DNA of 64,000 bases from Piscicola geometra (GCA_943735955.1 OX030968.1:4260434-4324433); one strand, 5' to 3'. Shown: positions 46,529 to 59,284, counted from the first letter of the stretch. The notes: a model not told the origin generated them from the letters alone. Translations and numbers: made by a program.

Positions 46529-48563
46529 ATGAACTCATCAAGAACCCTTATGAGCACATGCTTGGTGCTGCTAGCGATGTTCTGTGCGGCAGACGCCTTG
46601 AAGTGTTTTTTAGGAGGATCTTGTACAGATAATCCCACCGTCGAAGAGTGCATCGGAAATGAAACTAAATCTTGCTTCATCGCGCATTCGAAATCTGGCG
46701 GTTAGTGGTTTGAGTGTGTGGTTTAATCAGATTTTAGGACTTGTTCTTCATAGCTAGTTGTGAGTTTAGTTTGTTTCTCAAAGATGTTTGTAAGATAAAA
46801 ATTTTTTCTCAATCGTATATTCAATAAACCTCAAATCTTATTTAAACTCAAATTCATCTCCAATTTATATGAGTCCTCGTTTTTTTTTAACATTTACCGC
46901 TGCTTTTGCGTTTTCGCAATATTATTTTCTATGTTTTTTTGTAGTTTTAATACTGAATTTTATTCGAATATTTTTAATACAAAATAAGTTCACATCTTTA
47001 ATTTAGTGAATTAAATTTCTTCTTTTACATTTTTTATTTATAGTCTTTTATTTTCTGTTTACATTTAGCATCTCTCAAACAATTTTTGTCGCGTAGTAAT
47101 TAATCAATTTTTTCGTTTAAATATAATATTTGTTATTCAAATTTAGTTTTTATTTCAAAGTGAAAAGATAGACAATGCTTACATTTCAAATTCTCTTATT
47201 TAAAATAACTTTTCAATGCATTTGAAAATCAATGTTGCGTTTTCACAGCCTTGGCGTAATAGGATATCTTATCATATCTATTACAATATTTATTATAAAA
47301 ATATTAAAATAATAATTTTTATTTCTTATGAAATTGATAAAATGAATACTCAAATTTAAATTTTATGATGAATTTTTTTTTTGGAAAAAAATTCTAAACC
47401 TAATATTTCATACTTAGAGCTTTTATTGAAGAAAAAATATTTTTTTCATCTTTTATAGATTGATAAACAAATTAAAATTGAGATAACAGTCGTCGTCGAT
47501 GTCGTCTTTGCAACGGCACTACAGTTTATGAGTGTGCTGTTGTAATTCACGTTAAATATTTTGCTTTTTGGTAATTGCTTTTCAATAAGAATAATTATTA
47601 TAATAAAATAAGTTAAATTAAAAACTTTAGCAAACTTTTTGTGATTGAAATGTATTTCTGTTTTGATAAACGTGCTTTGAATAAGTGTATTTATGATTTC
47701 TTTCTGCATAGAATTAGATCACCTTTCTCGCTCATGGTGCGTTTTTGCAACATTTTGCTCCACTAAAACTTATCAAGCAATTGTTTTGAATTTTGCTTGT
47801 GTTATTATTATAACCATATAATGCAAGTCTAAATGTAAAATTCATGTTGACAACTTTATTTCATGTAGTGGTCATAAATGGGTTAACCCATTCGATGAAA
47901 TATTAGCTTGTTTTTCTAATCATAGTCGCCACCATCATTATCGTCATAAGAGTCATAATCATAGTCATCTTAGTTTTCTTCATCATCCTCATTCTCGTCT
48001 TCATAGCAATTATTCTTCACAAACCTCATTTGTGAATCTTTTTTTATTCAACTTCTCTTGCCACCACTACACCACGACATTGTGACCACCACAGGAAAGA
48101 ATATTTGTGTGAGAAGCTGTCATTCTGACGATAAAAACGTGTGTGAACCCATCAACAGAGGCACAAAGTGCTTCTGCCAGAGTAAGCCACTGTGGCAGTT
48201 GTTGTTTCTGTAGGGATTGTTGTTTTTAAAAGTTTCTTGTCTTTTCTTATTGTGGTTTTAGTATTTGTTGATGTTTCTTTCACGTTAGTTCAAATATTCA
48301 TTTTACTTCTCCATTCTTTTCTATTTCAACTTTCAGTTCATCACTCAATTTCCTATTCTTTCTAACCAACGTCCTTTGTCCTCACCTCAGCTGACCTGTG
48401 TAACACAGAAGATTATGTGCGTAAAGGCGCTGCCAAACTCCCTGTCAAAACCACTGCCCCTGGAAGCAAGAGTTCAACGCCTATTCAGTCAAGCAGTGTC
48501 TCAACCACCGCTTCTGTCGCTCTTGTGGTCTTTGCAGTCATGGCTGCATTTCTCATGGGCTGA
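46529..48563 (+). CDS. Ly6/uPAR-type three-finger GPI-anchored protein (three exons, intact)
   Basis: Exons 46529-46700, 48095-48181 and 48391-48563 join in phases 1 and 1 to 143 residues plus stop. The signal peptide runs to about residue 24 (VLLAMFCAADA). The mature protein starts LKC and has ten Cys (26, 32, 41, 49, 62, 66, 74, 83, 85, 90), ending CFCQTDLCN, the diagnostic C-terminal loop of three-finger domains. A Ser/Thr/Pro stalk follows, then a hydrophobic tail (VALVVFAVMAAFLMG) with no cytoplasmic residues, as expected of a GPI signal. Splice sites: G/GTTAGT, cacag, A/GTAAGC, cctcag. AATAAA at 48666-48671. Such proteins sit on the cell surface and bind proteins; the partner is unknown. 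It belongs to a local family of at least four copies. Confidence 0.8.
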
Positions 48564-48894
48564 TGAGGACTGCATGAATGGTGGAGAGTGCCTTAAATCT
48601 ATATTTATTTGTTAACTTTGAACATTCATGAGATTTAAAGACTCTAGTGCGCTCACATCCACCTCAATAAACATTCAAAAGTACTCCGAACCGAGTTTAA
48701 TAATTTCAAATAAAAAACGTTGTGTCACATTATTTTCAAGGTGCAAATAAATAATTTTCTTTTTCTATATTTAACAATTTTGGTTCATTATACTAACACT
48801 AATGAAAAATAGAATGTTTTTGAGTGAATAAAATAATTGCTTGGCCCCTGGATGTAAGTATGTTTGTTTCACAAAATGTATTAAATATTTTTAG

Positions 48895-49905
48895 GCTATA
48901 CATCAAGAGCCCATTTAGACACAGGCTTAGTGTTGCCAACGACCTTCTGTGTGGCAGACGTCTTAAAGTGCTACATACGTTCAAGCTGCAATGAAGCGCC
49001 CACGATCCAAGAGCTCTATCTCGAGTTTTCAAGCTGATGGTAAGGGGCTTGAGTTTGTGGCTTAATTAGTTTTTGTGATTTGTTCTTCATAGCTTTTTGT
49101 GAGTGTAGTTTTTTTTCAAAAATGATTGTGAGATTTTTGAATAAAAATGTCCACTTCTTCTATTTAATAAATCTCAAAATCCTATTTAAATTTCATTCAT
49201 CTTCATTGATAATTGATTTTTGATATGAGTCCTTGTTTTTATTTTGGTTAATATATTAAAAAGTCGATTAAGTAACAAGTTAGGTTTCTAATCAACGACA
49301 TCACCATCACCGTCGCCCCTATCATCATCCTCATCCTATCATCATCATCATCCTCATCATCTAAATTTCCTTCAAGATCATCATCTTCATCTTTATAAAA
49401 ATTATAATCACATACTCAAGCAAGAATTTTTTTCCAAACTTATTTCTTACCACTAAGGGTCCTCTACACCACCGATTCTTAACCACCATAACAGAATATA
49501 TTTCTAAGTGGCTGTCATCTTAAAGATAAAAACGCGTGTGAACCCTACAAGGCTTTGGAGGCTCAAGGTGTGTCTGCCAGAGTAAGCAGTTGTTGCTTCT
49601 GTAGGGATTGTTGTTTTTGAGATTTTCTTGACTTTTATTATTGTTGTTTTGATATTTGCTGATGTTTCTTTCAAGTTAGTTCAAATATTCTTTTTACTTC
49701 TCCATTTTTTTCTATTTTAACTTTCAGTTCATCACTCAATTTCCTATTCTTTTTAACCAACGCCCTTTGTCCTCACCTCAGCTGACCTGTGTAACACAGA
49801 TGATTATGTGTGTACAGGCATTGTCAAACCCCCTGTCACAACCACTGGAAGCAAGAGTTCAACGCCTATTCTATTCAAGCAGTGTCTTTTCATTTAATCT
49901 TATAT
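48895..49905 (+). pseudogene. Decayed third Ly6-type copy
   Basis: Exon 1-like sequence (about 48925-49040) gives TGLVLPTTFCVADVLKCYIR then SSCNEAPTIQELYLEFSS and a stop at TGA. Exon 2-like sequence (about 49490-49580) has lost its frame (CATCTTAAAGATAAAAACGC). Exon 3 (from 49791) starts TDLCNTDDYVCTGIVKPPVT but shifts frame after STPI and ends in unrelated sequence near 49890. Confidence 0.75.
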
Positions 49906-49929
49906 TTGAATTTCGTTAAAAATAAGTTA

Positions 49930-50114
49930 AAGGTTATATTAAAAAGTAAAAACGACTGATTCCAAATAAAAGGAAAGTAAATGACATGAACCGGTTTTGA
50001 AAACTTTATTAAATCAAATGACAAACAAATTATTAAAAATCTATACATGTAATTCATAAAAGCAATAGAAATCAAAGAAAATGATAAATTAAATCTAGAT
50101 GTCATCAAAAGCAT

Positions 50115-50188
<74 letters not shown>

Positions 50189-50390
50189 TTAAAACTTTTT
50201 TTAAACTGCGTTAAGGGAAGGAGGGAACTCATAAAGACATTAGTGACAGGAGTGGGTTATTGGGACTCTTAAATATTAACGTATGGCATAATATCGAATA
50301 AGAGTTATACCGAACTGACTAATAGTAGCGAATTTTCAATTATGGCGATAAAATATCTGTGACGATTTGTTCGGACACTCATTTCGTTGA
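49930..50390. other. AT-rich spacer with (AGT)n microsatellite
   Basis: (AGT)n at about 50115-50188. No coding signal. Confidence 0.7.
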
Positions 50391-51325
50391 CACAAACACA
50401 CACACAAGAAAAAACAATGAATGAAACGAATTATTTGCAATATCCAAGATTGTATTATTGGTGGAGGGGCAACAATGTTACAATTAATAAAGGTAAGGGA
50501 AGATTTGAGAGATATTTTAGGGGGAGTAATGCGAATAATACGGATTTCTTCAAAGATTTTCACAAGTTGCCACATACAAGGTCAATTCACAAAATATCGT
50601 ATTGGTTATAAAACATGTAAATGAAGGAAAAACTCCTTAATAATAGAATACAAAGATGTAAATGCTATCAAACAAAAATGGGAGAGGGTGACAAGTGGAA
50701 TTCCCCAAAGAGCTTTTTGGGTCCACAGTTGTTTTATGATTCCCCAAATAAAATAAACTCAAATGTTTTCATGTACGCAGATGAGGGCAAAATGTATGGA
50801 CGAATAAATGAGGGAGATGATGAGATTAAGCTACAAGGAGATATGAATAAAATAATGACAGTCTACAATGGCAACTCAGACTCTGAAAATATTTATTTTT
50901 TACAAATATCTCGAAAATCAAATGTATCAAGAGTTATTACATGAAGGATTCCAAGGGTGATCATGTATTAATGGAAAGTATTGCTTATGAAAAAGACATT
51001 GGTGTAATAATAGATAATAATTTGAAAGTATATATGTATATTCAAAAGCAAGTTAATAAAGTTAACTAAATAATAGAATAATATTAATAATAACGTTTAA
51101 ACTTATTTATATAAAAACATTTAGATTATTATTTAAAGGTATAGTTAGGCTCCATCTATATACCTTGGCAGTTTATTGAGTCTTATATTGAAAAAAAACT
51201 AAATGCATTAAAAATGCGAAGAGCTACCAAAATGTTACCTAATAAAAAATATATATAATGAAAGACTTGAAGTAGTTAAATTGTCAACATTAGAATATCA
51301 TAGACTTCGAGATTCGAATTTGAAC
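50390..51325 (+). pseudogene. Degenerate CR1-like LINE fragment
   Basis: Pieces of RT in three frames: GPQLFYDSPNKINSNVFMYA then DEGKMYGRINEGDDE (polymerase motif YADE), KDIGVIIDNNLKVYMYIQKQ, RRATKMLP-like sequence near 51215, and LPTLEYHRLRD at the end. Too broken to code. Confidence 0.65.
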
Positions 51326-51334
51326 ACATACACA

Positions 51335-51394
<60 letters not shown>

Positions 51395-51434
51395 TACACA
51401 CACACACACACACACACATACACACACACACACA

Positions 51435-51466
<32 letters not shown>

Positions 51467-51480
51467 TACACACAAACATG
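51326..51480. repeat. (CA)n microsatellite
   Basis: About 150 bp of ACACAC with sparse ATAC and AAAC interruptions. Apparent Cys/Val or Thr/His frames are artefacts. Confidence 0.95.
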
Positions 51481-51484
51481 AAAT

Positions 51485-52395
51485 TCACAACACCGAGCTC
51501 TTTCACTTTCATAAAGCCCAACTATTACAACGCATAGCTAGGCGTTGTGAAGATGAGCGAGCATCAGCGTTGTGAATTTGAAGGATCGTGAAGCAGCCAC
51601 AGGACTTAAGCGTAGGAGCCTATGAGACTATTGCATGTGTCAAACAAGGGCTACAGATTCACACAAAGTACCTAAAAATTCGGCACTGTCACCACATGTT
51701 CCACCAGAATAAAGCAATAGGGGACAGTTATAAATAGTCAGTCTCATATTCATCCTGCTGTATCGGGAGTCTTTCGAACCAAACTTGTCATTAATGATCG
51801 GTATTATTTATACTCAATAATTCACATACTTGAAAAATGTAATGTTATGATTCTAACTTCCGAATATGAGCTTTGTTTTCAAATTCAAATAAAGATAGAA
51901 GCTGGACAAAATGTATTCTCAACAGCTGGTTGGACTCATTCCAAGTAACAGCCAGTCTCTTGGGGCAAGAGCAGTGAAAAGTTATAGGAAAAAGATGGGA
52001 CCACAAAAGCCAACAGGGAACCTCTTCGCTATTTTATATTATTATTCAGTTTTTTGCATTTCTTCTAATATTTGAGTATGCTAAACAGATGACTGGTTGA
52101 AAAGCTTCTAATAGCTTATAAATTATTCAACACAATGACGTGTCCGTTTTACAGGCCGGGAGACAAAGACAACGAGAGAAAGGGCTGCAGGCGTCATCCC
52201 TGCTGAAGCCGAGGGGCAGACGCAAGGATGCTTGCCGAATGAGGAAAGCTGACTAAATAAAGGGACTCAACATCTTTGAACGTTCTTTGAAAGTAAATTT
52301 CAAGAACCTTTCAACAGAGGTAGTGGGATCAAAGGATCCAATTCGCACTGCTTCTTTGCGACTGGCATAAATATAATGAGACTTCCTCGGACATT
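51485..52395. other. Unassigned region
   Basis: No convincing coding frame. Short LINE-like words occur near 52160-52230. Confidence 0.4.
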
Positions 52396-52565
52396 GCCTG
52401 ATTAAATCTGATTTTTACTTACAAAAACCAAGAACCAACTTCTATATTTATAGCCCAATCAATGCAGGGCTCCAACTCTGGAAGAGATTACCATTGAACT
52501 TTAAGAATATACACCAAACCTTTGATTTTAAGAAAATAATTCAAACATTTATAATTTCCAACAAT
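52395..52565 (+). pseudogene. CR1-like LINE terminal fragment
   Basis: CAGGGCTCCAACTCTGGAAG and ATATACACCAAACC match the end of the LINE at 44650-44760. Confidence 0.6.
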
Positions 52566-52609
52566 ATTGAACGAACAATTTAACTCAATTTAGTTAAGTT
52601 TCTCATAAT

Positions 52610-55600
52610 CACTTTAACACACAAGTGATCAAGAGGTTGATGATGCTTCAGAGAGTGAAGATGAAAGCAAGGAAGATGAACTTGATGAAATGGCTGACCC
52701 GGATGAGCCATGCCAACTAGACCTTGAATGTGCAGATATAAAAAATTTGCACTGGTTTCCCTGCTTGGCGCATACAATGGGGCAAGTTGCAGAAGATAGT
52801 ACATCTGCTGGAACCTTTCAAGATTGAGACTGATAGGCTTCAGAAAAACACAATGTCTCTATCTCATGCAATTCCCTCTCTAATCGAGCTGACTCTTCAC
52901 TTACAGGACCAATCACTACCTAAATGCTTCACTTTTCCATTAATGACATCAATAAGGACTCGCTCCGGAAACATCTTGGACACAACAAACATTAATTATG
53001 ATCCGTTGCCTGCAGTAGCTAGTTTGCTGGATCCAACGGTTTGTACAGTCATACTCAGAGATGATATGAAACTTCTTCACAGTGCGGCGCTAAAATACAT
53101 TTCTCCACAGGTTAAACTTAATATTTTATATAGGGGAAAATAAGGGTATTTATCAATTTCAAGGGCTAAAAAGTAAATATTTTACATCAATTAACGAACC
53201 ACGCTGTGCATAAAGTAAGCACAATTGAAAAGTCATATTTTGCATTATTGATATATTATTCTATATTTTATCCTGTGTATCTATTATATTTCTTGTTTAA
53301 AAAAATCATGAAAGTTATAGCCATTATACCAATGATAGGCATAGGCGCACACAATCGATCATCGTATGTTCGTACTCAGTGGATCATTGATAGCTTTCTT
53401 ATCGAATAATTTTTTTAAATTATATTAAAACTATTTTTTCAAGCTTTTTGCAGTTGTTATTTGTTAAATAAAAATCTTATGTGAAAAAATTTAATTTACT
53501 TGTGCAGCGCTTCTTAATAAACTATATGTTTAATATCGTTTTTGAATAGTTCTCGTAGTTTGTTTTTACAAGTTTCTGGTTAATCTTTTGAGTTATATCA
53601 TTCATTTTCATTCATTTAAAATGGGTAGAAAAGTAGCTGTTGAAAGAAAAAAAATGGAAAGTCTTATCAGAATCTATGAAACAGGCTGTCGCAACTGTTT
53701 TGAACAATATAAACACAGTTAGAAGAGCATCTAAACTTCATAATATACCATATCTACTTTTTATTCTTATGTAAAAAAAGCCAAAGATGTTGGGTTGGAA
53801 AACATGGAGTTTGAAGCCAACTACAGTGTAAGAAAGATTTTCTCTGTTGATCAAGAGACTTTAATCCGTAATTATTTAGTAAAAGCTAGTGAATATCATT
53901 ATGGTTATCAAGAAAAGAGGCCAGAAAGTTAGCTTTTGCTGTACAAAACCATGTAAAACATCCACCATCTTGGGATGCAAACGAAACTGCAGGAAAAGAC
54001 TGGTATATCCAATTCATGCACAGACACACAATTTTATCTCTACGTAAACCGGAAGGGACCAGCCTCTCCAGAGCGACAAGTTTCAACCAACATAATGTCC
54101 TACAGTTTTATAATATCTTAGAATCTGTTTATAAACGCTACAACTTTAAACCCCAAGACATATACAACTGTGATGAGACGGGGTGAACGACAGTACAAAA
54201 AACAACAAATGTAAGAGTGATAGCGGTCAAAGCGAATCGCCAGGTTGGTCGGGTTACGTCAGCAGAAAGAGGACAGATTGTTACAGTGTGCTGCACGATC
54301 AATGTCATTGGAAACACTGTTCCACCTTTTATGGTCTTCCCCAGAGTCCACTTCAAAGACAGAATGATCAAGGACGCCCCACCAGGAACAAATGGAGCCG
54401 CTAACCCTAGTGGCTGGATGACAGCTGAAGTGTATATGAAATTTCTGGCCCACTTTGCAAAACATTGCAAGTGTTCAACTGAAAAACCTGTATTGTTATT
54501 ATTGGATAACCATGACAGCCACATATCACTACAGTCCTTGGACTTTTGTAAGAATACTGGAATTGTTCTTTTGACTTTTCCTCCACACTGCAGCCACCGC
54601 ATGCAACCACTTGATGTTGCAGTTTATGGTCCATTCAAGCAATTTTACACTCAAGCATGCAATGATTGGATGAATACCCATCCAGCCACCCCGATGTGTA
54701 TTTATGATATTTCTGAAGTTGTTGGTGTTGCTTTCCCATTGGCCTTCTCAAAGAAAAATATCAAATCGGCCTTTTCTTCTACAGGTACTACTTTCAAATA
54801 GATTTCAAATGAATTATTAATGTCATCAATGTGTATAAATATAACATTTATAGTTCTTAAGAATGTTCTCAAATTAATTATGTCATACTTTTTTCTACAA
54901 GAATATATCCATTCAACAGCAATAACTTCGATGAACCAGAGTTTTCAGCTGCTTATGTCACTGACCGACCACAACCGGAAGCAGCGACTCCAAATGTTCC
55001 AGATCTACAACAACCAGGACCGGATGCAAATGGTCTTACTGATCAAATAATAATTAAATCTCCAGAAGACATACGACCCTTCCCAAAAGCCACACAACGG
55101 AAGACAATAAAAGGAGGTCGAAAAAAGCAAAATCGAGAATTTTGACCGATACTCCTGTTAGAAATGAGTTAAAGGAAGATTTGCTTGGACGGCTTTCAAA
55201 AAATAAAGAAATAAACAAAACTTCTAAAATAACTCCGGTTCAACGGAAGTTAGATATGGAAAGCCCCATTATAAAAAGGAAATGAATTGCGACACCTAAA
55301 GCAGTTGATTATAGAAAAGTTTAATTGGAAAAATAAAAATGGAACTGCCTAAATCTTGAGACTTTTTTTTCGTTGAGAAACTTTTTTCCATTTTAGCCTT
55401 TGAACAAAACATCTATATTTTTAAAACTAAAACTTAAAACATTAGAAATTTTTTCGTTTATCAGTCATTGAAAAAAATTTGTTGAACTAAAACTTGAATG
55501 TATAAAATCAATATTTTATTAAAATTTTATCTTTTAACAATTTTGAGTTATAAACATTTTTGTAAAAAGTGATCGACTGTGTACGCCTTCCCCCTACTTA

Positions 55601-56036
55601 ACTTACATTATATTAAATTTATTATTTTTAAAAAATGTAGTTTCGAACAAAGAAAATGGGAAATTAAAACAGAGCAGCGTTCAAGTGGAGCCACCACTGA
55701 AACGGTTTAAACTTTTGTCCGATGATACAGTGAAAAGAATAAATGTTGATTCTTCAGTGGGCATTTGTAAAACACTGGACAACGAAATATCACCATATTT
55801 GAATGCCAGCACAACTTATTTGAAAGAAAATGGTCTATATTTCTGGACAGAAAATGAAGCTCAATGCTCAATATTAGCTTCTTTTGCGCAAGACATTGTT
55901 TCAGCTCCCGCTTCACAAGGGTATGTGGAGAGGGTGTTTTCGGTGTGTGAAGACCTAACTGCAGGGAAAAAAATCGCCTAAGCAAAAATCTGGAATTGAA
56001 GAGATTTATGAAAACAAACAGCATATATTATAAATA
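52610..56036 (+). pseudogene. hAT transposase gene, split by a pogo-type insertion
   Basis: The 5' part (52610-53115) has an acidic stretch (ESEDESKEDELDE), NLHWFPCLAHTMGQVA (the hAT C.AH.L motif), VHLLEPFKIETDRLQ and YDPLPAVASLLDPT. The 3' part (55637-56036) has PPLKRFKLLS, LYFWTENEAQCSILASFAQD and the dimerisation motif IVSAPASQGYVERVFSVCED. A frameshift then leads into RLSKNLELKRFMKTN-like sequence. The middle 2.5 kb belongs to another transposon. The ends near 56150-56230 carry repeated AACTGAAACTGTAACT motifs, probably subterminal binding sites. Confidence 0.7.
53621..55285 (+). pseudogene. pogo/Tigger-type (CENP-B-HTH, DDE_1) transposase gene
   Basis: Starts near ATG 53621 with frameshifts, then ESMKQAVATVLNN (psq-type HTH), KLAFAVQNHVKHPPSWDANE then TAGKDWYIQF, and the catalytic region: IYNCDETG (first Asp), TVCCTINVIGNTVPPFMVFP, LLLLDNHDSHIS (second Asp) and FPPHCSHRMQPLDVAVYGPF (third acidic site). 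A stop (TGA at about 54184) sits just after CDETG, where the family continues. An intron-like gap (about 54786-54902) separates the core from a Pro-rich tail (FNSNNFDEPEFSAAYVTDRP). Inactive as it stands, but mostly well preserved. Confidence 0.8.
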
Positions 56037-56119
56037 ATATATTTATATATCTTTTAAATAATTTGACTTTTAAACATTTATTTAGAGTGTATTGAAAATA
56101 AAAATTCCGTTTTTCCATC

Positions 56120-56230
56120 TTGATTAACTGAAACTGAAACTGTAACTAAAAAAATAACTGAAACTGTAACTAAAAAAACAACTGAAACTGAAATAGTAAC
56201 TTAAAAATTAAAACTCCCAGACTGGCAGTG
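56120..56230. repeat. Short tandem AACTGAAACTGTAACT repeats
   Basis: Four imperfect units next to the end of the hAT element; possible subterminal repeats. Confidence 0.6.
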
Positions 56231-56324
56231 CTAAAGTAAATTCAATTGGATTTTTGCTTAAAAGTCTCAACTAATATTTATCTTAACACCTTTTCAAAAT
56301 ATTCATACAGGGGATTCATCTGAT

Positions 56325-56557
56325 CCCACATCGTGAGGATAGTGACACAGGTCGAGAGCATTAGGACAGACATGGGAGTTCTGATAAAAATGGTCAACTG
56401 CATAATAAAGGGGCAAAAACAAGAAAGGGATGGTCCTCTCTTGTCTGAGAGAGTAAAATTTCCAATTAGAACTATGTCCTCATTGTATGAACTCGAGAAA
56501 AAACTGGAAGATGCCACATTTTCAAAACTTGGTATCTTGATCGAACTTTTAAAGTAG
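56325..56557 (+). pseudogene. Fragment resembling the DUF4806-type module
   Basis: The frame GPLLSERVKFPIRTMSSLYE followed by LEKKLEDATFSKLGILIELL fits the 'LP....EL..LE..L' pattern of DUF4806 modules found in transposon-derived genes. No clear start; it ends at a stop. Tentative. Confidence 0.35.
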
Positions 56558-56744
56558 TTAAAAAGCCGACTGTCCAATTATTTTCAATCCATTTTATAAA
56601 AACACTAAGATTATATATTGTTACGACATAGGTATTTCAGTCGAAGAATGGTATAATCGGCTCAACAAATTGATAGATATAGGAGTCTGCCCTTTTACCG
56701 CCTTGCGGGCCTAAATACTATAAATTGTTGAAGTTAAAGTAAAT

Positions 56745-56968
56745 GATCAAATGAAAAGAGTTGCTGTTGAAGCAACAACAGCAAAACCATGCCAAATTTA
56801 CGCTACTGCTCTTTCAGGATTGAGCGATGAAAATAGGACAAACGTTGGACGTCTGTGATGGCTGGCAACACTTGAGTTGTGGCCACACAGGTATAACAAA
56901 ACAATTATATAAAAAAGCAGTTGAAGGAAAAGCTCAACTGCACTTCATCTGCACGAGGTGTGCATAAA
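56745..56968 (+). pseudogene. PHD-finger-like fragment
   Basis: CDGWQHLSCGHTGITKQLYK then KAVEGKAQLHFICTRCA and a stop recalls the PHD-like Cys/His motif seen in some transposon-linked invertebrate ORFs. The first Cys pair is frameshifted away. Confidence 0.4.
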
Positions 56969-56969
56969 A

Positions 56970-57800
56970 ACCAATGTGAGTAATCTATTTATAACAATTA
57001 CTTTCCATTTATTGTTTTATCAATTTTTCCCCAACCTAACTCATTCTTCTGCAAAACTGACTCCTCAACCTAACACATTAATTAGTTAATTTGCTTATGC
57101 AATCTCAAAACAAAATAATTAAATTTCGAATAGTAAAATTATTTTTTCCTGTTAAATAATTTTTGTCAGTATCATAAATGATGAGGAAGAAGACTAGCCT
57201 AGTTCTTCTCACACGGAGGAGGAGAGCAGGCCTATTTCTGGTCCATCTCGTGTGTTGGAAGAAGAGTCGTTAGTCATTAATTCTTATTCTTCAGTATAAA
57301 ACTCAGATTTATCACTTCTAATATACAAAATATTATTTGCAAATCGTCAATAATGTCAATTTGATAATAATTAATTTAAATTGTTAAAAAACATGATTAG
57401 CCTTAACTTAACACCATAAGCAGATTTCCAAATCTTTTATGACATTTCTACTAATCAAATAATCTAGGGACATTAGTGCAGAAAGTGTGAATAAAGAGGG
57501 TTAAGTGACTGACCAGCATACACATATGTGGAAGGTGGCACACAAAGCGGACATGCTAGTGTGCAATGAAGGCTATTCCTTCACCTTCAGCAAAAAGTAA
57601 AGCGAGAATTTTGAGTAAGTTTTTGATTCATCGATTAAAAAGTACACAATTTCAAAAAATATCTTTAAAACTGCTAAAGGTGTGTGCTGTCGAGATGCGA
57701 TTTTCAACTTGGATTCTAAGACTTGAAAACGTGGTTAGAAAACTTCAAATTAGTTGATTAATCTATAAAATAAAACTATTAAAAAACGTAAGGCGAGAAT
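56970..57800. other. AT-rich region without recognisable genes
   Basis: A direct repeat of about 35 bp (GCGAGAATTTTGAGTA, 57602 and 57793) is the only structure noted. Confidence 0.5.
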
Positions 57801-57801
57801 T

Positions 57802-58101
57802 TTGAGTACGTTTGTGATTCTTCGATTAGAGAGTGATCATCTTAACAACAATCTAAATAAGATGATCATTTGTGGCGACTTTAACGCTCCATGTGATTGC
57901 TCTTCCATCAATAGAAATCTTCAAGAAATCATCGATGAACAAAACCTATGTCAACACATCAAATCACCTACCCATGCAAAAGGTAATGTATTGGACCTTC
58001 TAATAACACCGCAAAACATGACAAACATAATATCAAAGATAATTATTTGCTCAACATCATTCTCGGATCATCATATGGACAAGCGCATGTTTATTTACTA
58101 A
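57802..58101 (+). pseudogene. LINE endonuclease (APE-type) fragment
   Basis: MIICGDFNAPCDCSSINRNL and PTHAKGNVLDLLIT, then STSFSDHH, correspond to the GDFN, LDL and SDH catalytic motifs of the apurinic-like endonuclease in CR1-like elements. It lacks an RT. Confidence 0.7.
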
Positions 58102-58218
58102 AATCAGCTGGTGTATGTACGACAGAATAGAAATAATAATAACTAAAGGCGGCCATATTATTTTTATTGTTTCGGTAAACTATTTCAGGCGTAGTATATC
58201 GAAAAATTAGCAAGAAAT

Positions 58219-59126
58219 ATGGCGGATTCATTTTCAGAGTACTATTATAACCTAAATGATGTTGATAGAAAGAGATATATACAAAAATTAACTATTAATA
58301 ATAATCTAATTGAAGATCCCTATGTGATATCATCGGAACTATGGGAGGATAGTGTATGTAAATGGCCTAATATCACATACGGAGACATTTGGGAATACTT
58401 AGTTAATACAGAAGGGGTTTATACGAAAGAGGCTATGAAGTCATTCAAGTCTCTTGATGGATATAACTTTTTTATATCAGGTCATGTTCATCGTATCTTA
58501 TATCATGATGTAGTTGATTTATCATTTTGCATATTAACTGCCAAAATTACTCCTTCCCAGAAGGTTTCCAACATGAAGGCATTGCACCATGCCTGGATTC
58601 TTGTTGAGAAGCAGACAGGGTGCATATACTCCGCTCACTGCACTTGCAAATCAGGGTATGAATTTCCCTGTAATATTCTATGATGCGTTGTATTTAACAA
58701 TTATATTTTTTCAGGATGAGTGAGACCTGCAGCCATATTGCTGCTGTTTTGTTTAAAGTGGAGGTTGCCATTAAACTGGGTTACAACAATCCAGCAAAGA
58801 CGAGTCAGGCTAGCCAGTGGAATCGATGTTATAGAGAAAAGGTTAGTAGCCGTTTTATTCAAGACAAAATTTATACATTATAACAGTTAATTAAATCTCA
58901 TAATATATTTTTATTTTCATATAACCTACAATTTCAGGTCACAGTTCAACTCCTTTCAGAAACCAACTTCCAAAAGTCACAACATGGCAAAACTGTCAAA
59001 AAAAGAAAAGAAAAAACCCCACTTAACTTTTTGGAGCATGATGATGAATATGATTTAGGACGGCTACATAGAATATGCCCATCCAAACCTCTACACCCAT
59101 CCGTGAATATTTCTACCATACCTTAA
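58219..59126 (+). CDS. SWIM zinc-finger protein (three exons), possibly transposon-derived
   Basis: Exons 58219-58655, 58715-58841 and 58938-59126 join in phases 2 and 0 to 250 residues. Centre: HVHRILYH, then LTAKITPSQKVSNMKALHHA, WILVEKQTGCIYSAHCTCKS and, across the intron, GMSETCSHIAAVLFKVEVAI. This is a complete SWIM finger (C-x-C...C-x-H). The same module occurs in a large invertebrate family, where a YqaJ-like nuclease region usually follows; here the frame ends at STIP with no such domain, so the gene is short or truncated. Starts at the first ATG (MADSFSEYYYNLND). Good donors and acceptors, no internal stop. Confidence 0.65.
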
Positions 59127-59284
59127 AAGGAATCTCTTCCTCATTTCATATTGTGACACAATCCCATCCCACCCAATTAACAAACACCCCTTTACAATCC
59201 CAAACGCTTGCTCAATAGGTCCCTCTCAAGTACACCCACAAATATTTGACCTTACAGGACACATAAACAACATCATCCGTAGAC

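Noticed and set aside
51276..51521. Cys/Val and Thr/His frames
   Set aside because: (CA)n microsatellite artefact.
55707..56024. Minus-strand frame opposite the hAT dimerisation exon
   Set aside because: Shadow frame; the plus strand carries the recognisable hAT motif.
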